Program-made: the position numbers and the translations under genes
Notes under the pieces: generated by a model
The model's input: only the letters and a program-made list of their open reading frames with translations
The model's database searches: none
Told to the model about the DNA's origin: nothing
Shown here: positions 1 to 5,030 of the stretch, piece after piece
Numbering within the stretch: position 1 is the stretch's first letter
Layout of the letters: every line of letters starts with the position of its first letter
Assembly (NCBI GenBank): GCA_017308345.1
Contig: JAFKFE010001154.1
Span: forward strand, 1-5,030
Reading direction: 5' to 3'
From: Alphaproteobacteria bacterium
GTDB taxonomy: Bacteria; Pseudomonadota; Alphaproteobacteria; Rhizobiales; Rhizobiaceae
DNA: 5,030 nucleotides

Positions 1-14
1 CTTGGCTTTGGGCA

Positions 15-42
15 ATTACTCACTTAGTGTGATTTATGTCAA
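15..42 (-). promoter_or_regulatory. Candidate leftward sigma-70 promoter with palindrome in spacer
   Basis: Read on the minus strand there is a perfect -35 hexamer TTGACA (complement of 37-42), a 16-bp spacer, and AGTAAT (complement of 15-20), which matches 4 of 6 bases of the -10 consensus. The spacer contains the 9-base inverted repeat CACTTAGTG (21-29), so a repressor bound there would block RNA polymerase. The promoter points out of the window to the left, so its target gene is not visible. It lies about 95 bp downstream of the LysR stop codon and could serve the next gene on the same strand. The hexamers and palindrome are seen directly; promoter activity and the repressor are inferred. 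Confidence 0.4.
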
Positions 43-135
43 GCCGGAATCGATGCTGCGGCGCAGCAGAAATGACGCTGCGCGATCCCGGTCCGGAGAG
101 GCGGCCGGCAATTTGCGAGTGGGAAGGCGCTCGAC

Positions 136-1044
136 CTAAGGGCGGGCGATCTCGGCCAGGATCCAGTCGCGGAAGGCGCGGATCTTCGGCACGTTGCGGC
201 GCGCCGTCGGGTAGACCAGCCAATAGGCATGGCCGTCGTCGCCGACCAGGTCGAAGGGCTGGATCAGGCGGCCGTCGGCGATCTCGTTCCTGAACAGCGC
301 CCTGGTCAGAATCGCCACGCCATGGCCGGCCATTGCCGCGTTCGCCTCATAGGCCTGCGCGCCCATGCTGGAGCCCGGCCGTTTGGCGAGATCGTGCCCG
401 GTCACGCCGGCGGCCTCGAGCCACTGCGACCACCAGATGTCGCCGGGATCGAGGATCGGCAGGCGCAACAGGTCCGCCGGCTCCTTGACGCCGCCGATGC
501 TCGCCGCGAGCTTCGGACTCAGCATCGGCGTGAAGTCGGCGTCGAGCAATTTATGTGCCTCCAGGCCTGGCCACTTGCCGCCGCCGGAGCGGATGGCGAG
601 GTCGACATCCTCGCGCGCGAAATCGGTCAGGCGGCTCGACGTGTCGAGCCGCACGGCAAGCGCCGGATGGGCGAGTTGGAACGCTCCCAGATGCTGCGCC
701 AGCCAGTTCGAGGCGAAGGTCAGCACGGTGGTGACGCAGAGCAGGCCATCGGCGCCGCCGCGCGCCGCGGCATAGGCCTGCGCCAGGATGGCGAAGGCTT
801 CGCTGACGGCGGGCGCAAGCCGCCGGCCGGGCTCCGTCAATTCGATCTGCCGTGGACGCCGCAGGAACAGCGGCGCGCCGATGCGCTCCTCGAGCAGCTT
901 GATCTGGTAGCTCGCCGCCGCCTGGGTCATGCCCAGTTCCCGCGCCGCCTTGGTGAAGGACAGGTGCCGGGCCACCGCCTCGAACACCCGGATCGCCTGC
1001 AGCGGCGGCAGCGGCGCGAGCTGCGGAGAGCTGAGATCGGGCAT
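136..1044 (-). CDS. LysR-family transcriptional regulator, GcvA-like
   Basis: This 302-residue cytoplasmic DNA-binding protein has the usual LysR length and plan. An N-terminal winged helix-turn-helix lies at about residues 13-72: PLQAIRVFEAVARHLSFTKA, then the recognition segment MTQAAASYQIKLLEERIG, then the wing with PLFLRR and ELTEPGR. A periplasmic-binding-protein-like effector domain follows from about 97 to 300. The segment EDVDLAIRSGGGKWPGL (145-161) and the proline-rich start PLPPLQAIR are typical of the GcvA subgroup. The ATG at 1042-1044 is preceded by AAGGAGG (complement of 1049-1055), which supports this start although the spacing is a short 4 nt. The gene is transcribed away from the DUF1127 gene, the usual arrangement for a LysR protein controlling its divergent neighbour and itself. 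Its effector cannot be read from the sequence; GcvA-like does not mean it controls glycine cleavage. Confidence 0.93.
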   Translation of the reverse strand: MPDLSSPQLAPLPPLQAIRVFEAVARHLSFTKAARELGMTQAAASYQIKLLEERIGAPLFLRRPRQIELTEPGRRLAPAVSEAFAILAQAYAAARGGADGLLCVTTVLTFASNWLAQHLGAFQLAHPALAVRLDTSSRLTDFAREDVDLAIRSGGGKWPGLEAHKLLDADFTPMLSPKLAASIGGVKEPADLLRLPILDPGDIWWSQWLEAAGVTGHDLAKRPGSSMGAQAYEANAAMAGHGVAILTRALFRNEIADGRLIQPFDLVGDDGHAYWLVYPTARRNVPKIRAFRDWILAEIARP

Positions 1045-1154
1045 AAGGCCTCCTTATGGGCCATGATCGAGGTTTGATTGGAAGCACGAACCAGCCACCC
1101 CGATATTTGGGGTCGACGATCAATCCAGTTCAAGCATAGCGAAGGCTGACGATC
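1045..1154. promoter_or_regulatory. Divergent control region between lysR and DUF1127 gene, with inverted repeat
   Basis: This 110-bp region must carry the promoters of both divergent genes. It contains a perfect inverted repeat, ACCCC then 7 bases then GGGGT, at 1097-1113, with an AT-rich centre. This is the best operator candidate for the adjacent LysR regulator, although it is not a textbook T-N11-A box. GATTG also occurs in both orientations around it (near 1074-1078 and 1120-1125). I found no convincing -35/-10 pair for either direction. The repeat is seen directly; its role is inferred from position. Confidence 0.35.
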
Positions 1155-1340
1155 ATGGTCACGGTTCAGGAAGAGCTCGTTTCGCCCCCCGCACGCGGCT
1201 GGTTTTTCAGGCTGGCACGGGAATTTGCAAGGTTTTCGGGACGCAGGCGCGGCTATGTCGATGTCCGGGAATTATCCGAACATCTGCAGCGCGACATGGG
1301 TTTCCTCGACGGTAACGACCCGCACGGCCCCTCGCAATAA
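1155..1340 (+). CDS. DUF1127 domain small protein
   Basis: This is a 61-residue basic protein whose C-terminal half, RRGYVDVRELSEHLQRDMGF followed by LDG (30-53), is the DUF1127 signature seen in many short alphaproteobacterial proteins. The N-terminal half has an amphipathic aromatic and arginine-rich stretch (WFFRLAREFARFSGRRR, 16-32). There is no signal peptide and no clear membrane segment. The ATG is preceded by GAAGG at 1141-1145 with a 9-nt gap, an acceptable ribosome binding site. Some DUF1127 proteins are known as small regulators, with reported roles in RNA turnover and in phosphate or carbon metabolism; the function of this one is not established. It is divergent from the LysR gene, so it is a likely target of that regulator. 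It ends 20 bp from the convergent SorC gene. Confidence 0.88.
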   Translation: MVTVQEELVSPPARGWFFRLAREFARFSGRRRGYVDVRELSEHLQRDMGFLDGNDPHGPSQ

Positions 1341-1360
1341 CCGGCCCTTTTTATGGGCAA

Positions 1361-2317
1361 TCAGCCGGCAAGGAGGGCTTCGGCCGTCCGCTCATCGGTG
1401 ATGAGGCCGTTGCCAAGCCGGCGATTGACGGCGGCGAGGATGCCCGGCAGCTTGCGTTCGCCCATGGCCAAGGCGATGACCAGCGACCTTTCCCGCGACG
1501 GCAGCGCGGCGGAGGAGACGCGGTCGTTGGTGATGCCCTCGATCATGCGGCCTTCGCGGTCGAACACCCAGCCGACGATCTCGGCGATGCCGCCGGCCTT
1601 CTGCAACGCCTTCAGCTCGCTTTCGGAGATGAAGCCGTCCTCGTAGAGCGGCGCCCTGGGACCTAGGTCGCCGATGCCGACGAAGGTGACATCGGCCTCG
1701 GCCGCCAGCGCCAATGTGGGCTGGATCATCGGCTGGTTGAGCAGCATCTCGCGCTCTTCCGGTGAAGACGCGATGACCGGCAGAGGCATGGGGAAGGAGC
1801 GCGCCTTGACGCGGTCGGCCATTGTGAAGATGACGTTGTAGAAGGCGGCCGAGCCGTCGGGCGAGATGTTGCCGGTCAAGGACACCACCTTGTGCTGCGG
1901 GCATTCCATCGGCGGCAGCTGCTCGATCGCCGCCTTCAGCGTGCGCCCGGTGCCGATCGCCATGACGATGGGGGTTTCCGAACGCAGCCGGCGTTCGATC
2001 TCGGCCGCCGCCGCCTCGGCGATGCCGATCGTCGTCGAGTTCGACGTCGGGTCGCTCGGCACCACTTCGACAAGGTCGAGCGCGAAGCGCGACTTCAGCC
2101 GCGCGGCAAGGTCGAGGCAATTGGCGATCGGATGATCGACACGCACCTTGATCAGGCCCTCCGACATGGCGAGCGACACCAGCCGCTGCGCCGTCTGCCT
2201 GGAAATGCCCAATTTGGCGGCGATCTGGTCCTGCGTGTTGCCGGCAACGTAATATAGCCAGCCGGCGCGCGCCGCGTCGTCCAACCTGGTGCTGCCGGTT
2301 TCCTGTCGCGAACTCAC
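1361..2317 (-). CDS. SorC/DeoR-type sugar-binding transcriptional regulator
   Basis: This is a 318-residue cytoplasmic regulator with the usual SorC-family length. Residues 15-60 form the helix-turn-helix (TQDQIAAKLGISRQTAQRLV at 28-47). Residues from about 65 to the end form the sugar-phosphate-binding domain, related to ribose-5-phosphate isomerase and NagB-like folds. Family marks are VMAIGTGRTLKAAIEQLP (118-135), VVSLTGNIS (144-152), FVGIGDLGPRAPLYEDGFIS (212-231), GWVFDREG (249-256), NDRV (264-267) and LITDERTAEALL (305-316). I chose the GTG at 2315-2317 because GGAGG (complement of 2324-2328) lies 6 nt upstream. The in-frame ATG at 2384-2386 would add 23 residues with no family match and would cover the probable operator. 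The family senses phosphorylated sugars or polyols. Its divergent partner is a HAD phosphatase, but no transporter or kinase gene is visible, so the ligand is unknown. Confidence 0.92.
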   Translation of the reverse strand: MSSRQETGSTRLDDAARAGWLYYVAGNTQDQIAAKLGISRQTAQRLVSLAMSEGLIKVRVDHPIANCLDLAARLKSRFALDLVEVVPSDPTSNSTTIGIAEAAAAEIERRLRSETPIVMAIGTGRTLKAAIEQLPPMECPQHKVVSLTGNISPDGSAAFYNVIFTMADRVKARSFPMPLPVIASSPEEREMLLNQPMIQPTLALAAEADVTFVGIGDLGPRAPLYEDGFISESELKALQKAGGIAEIVGWVFDREGRMIEGITNDRVSSAALPSRERSLVIALAMGERKLPGILAAVNRRLGNGLITDERTAEALLAG

Positions 2318-2382
2318 GTCCTGCCTCCCAACCCGTGCGATGCTGAAACGGGCGCCATAGCTTACAGCGAATATGCCCGCGC

Positions 2383-2420
2383 GCAATTGTCTATCGAAAG
2401 AGCAATTGCTTGAAGCTCTT
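2383..2420. promoter_or_regulatory. Candidate operator for the SorC-type regulator
   Basis: Two copies of the palindrome CAATTG, each preceded by GC, start at 2384 and 2403. They are 19 bp apart, close to two helical turns, so they lie on about the same face of the DNA. The second sits in a perfect 10-base palindrome, AGCAATTGCT (2401-2410). An overlapping inverted repeat, AAGAGC then 11 bases then GCTCTT, spans 2398-2420. The site lies in the 209-bp region between the divergent regulator and HAD genes, where an autoregulating SorC protein would bind. Repeats are seen directly; binding is inferred. I could not assign confident promoters in 2318-2526. Confidence 0.4.
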
Positions 2421-2526
2421 ACCGGTTTGCAAAGGACCTGCCGGCCGCCTGCCCGACCATTTGCCGGCGGAACGGTTTATCTCCACCGGGAAACCGATTA
2501 AGGGGATCGGCGATAAGGAGCCGCGC

Positions 2527-3159
2527 ATGACGCCGAAAGCCGTTTTCTGGGATATGGACGGAACGCTGGTCGACAGCGAGCCGCTGCATGAGGCGGCGCT
2601 TGTGGCGGCGCTGCGCAGCGTCGGCATCGCGCCGCCGGTCGACCTGCACGAGCGCGTGCTGGGCATCGCCGCATGGCCGGTCTACGAGATGCTGCGCGAC
2701 GAATTCGGCCTCGGCCTGCCCTTCGACGAATGGATCGTGCGCAAATACGATCACTACCTGCCGTTGGCCGAAACGCTGAAGCCGCGCCCCGGCGCGCTCG
2801 AGGCGTTCAATGACTTGCGCGCGCTCGGCGTCGAGCAGGCGGTGGTCTCTAATTCCGACAGGCTGATCGTCGACGCCAATCTGCGCGCCGTCGGCCTCAC
2901 CTATCCGGGCATGATGACGGTCAGCCGCAACGACGTGATCGACGGCAAGCCGCTTCCCGAACCCTTCCTGCGCGCCGCCTATCTCGCCGGCGTCGATCCG
3001 GCGGAGGCTTTCGCCGTCGACGACAGCCTGACCGGCGCCATGGCCGGACTGGCAGCGGGAATGAAGACGATCTTCTGGCCGGAAGCGCCGATGGAGGGGC
3101 CGGCCGGGGCGATCGTCATCAGCAGCGCTGAGGAATTGCGGGCCCAGTTGGGGCTCTAA
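2527..3159 (+). CDS. HAD-superfamily (subfamily IA) phosphatase / phosphoglucomutase-like hydrolase
   Basis: This 210-residue cytoplasmic enzyme has all four HAD motifs. Motif I is DMDGTLVDSE (9-18), with nucleophile D9 and acid/base D11. Motif II is VVSNS (106-110), motif III uses K141 in DGKPLPEP, and motif IV is VDDS with D165 and D166 binding magnesium. A small alpha-helical C1 cap fits between motifs I and II (about 19-85), as in sugar-phosphate phosphatases and beta-phosphoglucomutases. The substrate is not readable; a small phosphorylated sugar is likely. The ATG at 2527 is chosen because AAGGAG (2515-2520) lies 6 nt upstream and motif I then sits at residue 9 as usual. An in-frame ATG at 2410 would add 39 unrelated residues and overlap the operator candidate. 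The gene is divergent from the SorC-type regulator and may be under its control. Confidence 0.92.
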   Translation: MTPKAVFWDMDGTLVDSEPLHEAALVAALRSVGIAPPVDLHERVLGIAAWPVYEMLRDEFGLGLPFDEWIVRKYDHYLPLAETLKPRPGALEAFNDLRALGVEQAVVSNSDRLIVDANLRAVGLTYPGMMTVSRNDVIDGKPLPEPFLRAAYLAGVDPAEAFAVDDSLTGAMAGLAAGMKTIFWPEAPMEGPAGAIVISSAEELRAQLGL

Positions 3160-3164
3160 CCCCA
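3149..3164 (+). other. Small hairpin across the HAD stop codon
   Basis: TGGGG at 3149-3153 can pair with CCCCA at 3160-3164, giving a 5-bp stem with a 6-base loop that contains the TAA stop. No run of T follows, so this is not a standard intrinsic terminator. It may help define the 3' end together with the repeat that follows, or it may be chance in GC-rich DNA. Confidence 0.25.
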
Positions 3165-3171
3165 GGCGTCA

Positions 3172-3227
3172 GCGCTGCCCCTCATCCGCCCTTCGGGCAC
3201 CTTCTGTAGACCGGGGAGAAGGAAGAG
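3172..3227. repeat. Degenerate RIME-like rhizobial intergenic repeat
   Basis: The 72-bp gap between the convergent HAD and aldolase genes is largely filled by a sequence resembling the rhizobial intergenic element RIME. It contains CTGCCCCTCATCCGCC, the small hairpin GCCC-TTC-GGGC (3188-3198), then CACCTTCT, then GGGGAGAAGGAAGAGG. In typical copies the centre is a long palindrome of the form CACCTTCTCCCCG...CGGGGAGAAGG. Here the left arm has lost its CCCCG part and reads CCTTCT (3200-3205), facing AGAAGG (3217-3222) across an 11-base loop. The copy therefore looks decayed or internally shortened. Its hairpins could still end transcription from both sides. Recognition is from memory of the consensus, not from a search. 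Confidence 0.7.
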
Positions 3228-3231
3228 GCTT

Positions 3232-3999
3232 TCAATTCCGGTAGACCGGCTCTTCCTCGTCGAGGATCGCCTTCAGCTCGGCCAGATGGCGCTCGGCCTG
3301 GCCGGGGTAGTCGTCCATCTCGCGTGCGGTCTTCTCGGCGATCTCGTCGGAGAGGGTGCGCAGCGGCCGCCCGGTCCACAGCGCCTTGATGTAGGTCTCG
3401 GCGGCGCGCTCGAAATAGAACATGCGATTGAAGGTGTCGGCGACGGTGTCGCCGATGACCATGACGCCGTGATTGCCCATGACCATGACCTTGACCTTGG
3501 GGTCGGTGAGAAGCTGCGAGCAGCGCTCGCCCTCTTCCTCGAAGGCCAACCCGCCGTAATTGGCGTCGACGACGTGGCGGTTGAAGAACATGGCCGAGTT
3601 CTGGTCGACCGGCGGCAGCGTCGAATCGGCGAGCGAGGCGAGCACGGTGGCGTGGATCGAATGGACATGCATGGCGCAGCGCGCATGCGGGACGTTGCGA
3701 TGGATGGCGCCATGCAGGCCCCAAGCGGTCGGGTCGGGCGCGTCGGGACCGGACAGCGTTTCGGGATCGTTGGCGTCGATCAGAAGCAGGTCGCTCGCCT
3801 TGATGCGCGAGAAATGCACCTGGTTCGGGTTCATCAGGAACTTGGTGCCATCCTCGTTGACGGACAGCGAGAAATGGTTGGCGACCGCCTCGTGCATGTT
3901 GAGCCGCGCGGTCCAGCGGAAGGCGGCGGCGAGATCGACCCGCTCCTCATAATAGGGCAGGTTGCTCAGCGGCTCCTTGTGCAGGCGGGCAAGGCTCAT
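3232..3999 (-). CDS. Class II aldolase/adducin-family protein
   Basis: This is a 255-residue cytoplasmic protein with the class II aldolase/adducin fold. Visible marks are the N-terminal helix around ARLNMHEAVANHFSLSV (31-47), NPNQVHFSRIKASDL (57-71), the metal-binding pair H111 and H113 in MHVHSIHAT, and the third ligand H177 in MGNHGVMVIGDTVADTF (174-190). Aligning by eye and without gaps to L-fuculose-1-phosphate aldolase from its SSEW motif to its HxH motif, the catalytic glutamate falls on A92 (TAWGLH, 91-96). Simple aldol cleavage by the usual mechanism is therefore doubtful, as in other adducin-like bacterial members. The substrate is unknown. The ATG has GGAGG (complement of 4008-4012) 8 nt upstream. 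The gene lies 83 bp downstream of ureG on the same strand and may be co-transcribed with it, but a functional link to urease is not shown. Confidence 0.9.
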   Translation of the reverse strand: MSLARLHKEPLSNLPYYEERVDLAAAFRWTARLNMHEAVANHFSLSVNEDGTKFLMNPNQVHFSRIKASDLLLIDANDPETLSGPDAPDPTAWGLHGAIHRNVPHARCAMHVHSIHATVLASLADSTLPPVDQNSAMFFNRHVVDANYGGLAFEEEGERCSQLLTDPKVKVMVMGNHGVMVIGDTVADTFNRMFYFERAAETYIKALWTGRPLRTLSDEIAEKTAREMDDYPGQAERHLAELKAILDEEEPVYRN

Positions 4000-4082
4000 C
4001 GAAAAATCCTCCGCTTAGGTCTTGTTCCAGAGAATGCCGTGCGTGGCGGCCGCCAGCAACCGATAACTGGTGGCTCAGCGGA

Positions 4083-4711
<629 letters not shown>

Positions 4712-4715
<4 letters not shown>

Positions 4716-5030
4716 ACCGGAAACTCCGTGATGGCAAGGATGACAAAGCCCGCTCCGATCATCAGGCAGAGCGGCGAATAGAGGCGCTGGTCGAGCCGCG
4801 CGAAGGGTTGTTCGGGCGCGAGCCGGCGCCACCAGGGCGTGAAGCCGGCAATGCCGCGTCCAACGAAGACGAGGCCGATCATCAGCGCCGTGGCAGCCAG
4901 CCCTTCCCTCGGAAAGGGCGTGGCGAACACGCCCTCGAGCGCCAGCGGCCAGAGCGTCGCCAATGCCAGGCAGGCGGCGACGGCGAAGCTCGCGACGGCC
5001 GAGGGCATCTCGTCGACGCCACGGAAGCCG
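4712..5030 (-). CDS. DUF3995-type membrane protein, 5' end outside window
   Basis: About 105 residues of a small integral membrane protein are visible. Counting from the in-frame Met encoded at 5006-5008, hydrophobic segments lie at about 4-24, 36-56 and 77-97. The C-terminal part, with [20 protein letters not shown] (68-87) after a GRGIAGF segment, is the hallmark I associate with DUF3995. The frame stays open to the right edge (GFRGVDE before that Met), and no Shine-Dalgarno sequence precedes the Met. The family is usually about 130-150 residues with another membrane helix, so the true start is probably beyond 5030. Its stop overlaps the ureG start by 4 bases (ATGA). Function is unknown; the coupling suggests a role near urease maturation, nickel or urea handling, but nothing in the sequence proves it. 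Confidence 0.7.

Noticed and set aside
229..1077. Long plus-strand open frame of 282 codons opposite the LysR gene
   Set aside because: Its product is arginine- and glycine-rich with no recognisable domain, and it is antisense to a clear LysR gene; this is a usual artefact of GC-rich coding DNA.
1341..1368. Possible terminator between the DUF1127 and SorC genes
   Set aside because: GCCC-N7-GGGC and CCGGC-GCCGG pairings exist but compete with each other, and the T run lies in the loop, not after the stem.
2318..2386. N-terminal extension of the SorC-type regulator to the ATG at 2386
   Set aside because: The GTG at 2317 has a strong GGAGG at the right distance, the extra residues match no family feature, and the extension would lie over the CAATTG repeats.
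2410..2526. N-terminal extension of the HAD protein to the ATG at 2410
   Set aside because: AAGGAG lies 6 nt before the ATG at 2527, and motif I then begins at residue 9 as expected; the extension looks non-coding.
4716..4832. N-terminal extension of UreG
   Set aside because: UreG normally starts a few residues before the P-loop strand, and the extension is an out-of-frame reading of the DUF3995 gene.

Overview
This GC-rich window looks like chromosomal DNA of a rhizobial alphaproteobacterium, most likely Mesorhizobium or a close relative. The grounds are a DUF1127 mini-protein, a GcvA-type LysR regulator and a SorC-type sugar regulator of rhizobial character, a degenerate copy of the rhizobial intergenic element RIME, and the end of a urease accessory cluster. 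The genus is inferred from this style, not from a database match.

Layout from left to right. Positions 1-135 hold no gene, but carry a good candidate leftward promoter (15-42) with a small palindrome in its spacer. A LysR-family regulator (136-1044, minus) is divergent from a 61-residue DUF1127 protein (1155-1340, plus). The 110-bp region between them contains a perfect inverted repeat (1097-1113). A SorC/DeoR-type sugar-binding regulator (1361-2317, minus, GTG start) is convergent with the DUF1127 gene and divergent from a HAD-superfamily phosphatase (2527-3159, plus). Their 209-bp shared region contains two CAATTG palindromes 19 bp apart, a plausible operator. A shortened RIME-like repeat (3172-3227) lies between the HAD gene and the convergent class II aldolase/adducin-like gene (3232-3999, minus). 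To the right, and on the same strand as the aldolase gene, are ureG (4083-4715) and, overlapping its start by 4 bases, a DUF3995-type membrane protein that runs off the right edge.

Three functional units can be read. The first is a LysR regulator with a probable DUF1127 target. The second is a sugar-phosphate-responsive repressor facing a phosphatase that may act on such a phosphate. The third is the 3' end of a urease maturation operon: UreG loads nickel into urease, a small membrane protein is translationally coupled to it, and an adducin-like protein follows 83 bp downstream. That last protein keeps the three metal-binding histidines of class II aldolases but has alanine at the catalytic glutamate position. 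Most of this is ordinary chromosome. The points that merit a second look are the two operator candidates, the leftward promoter, the DUF3995-ureG coupling and the aldolase active-site substitution. No mobile element, CRISPR array, RNA gene or clearly novel multi-gene system was seen.
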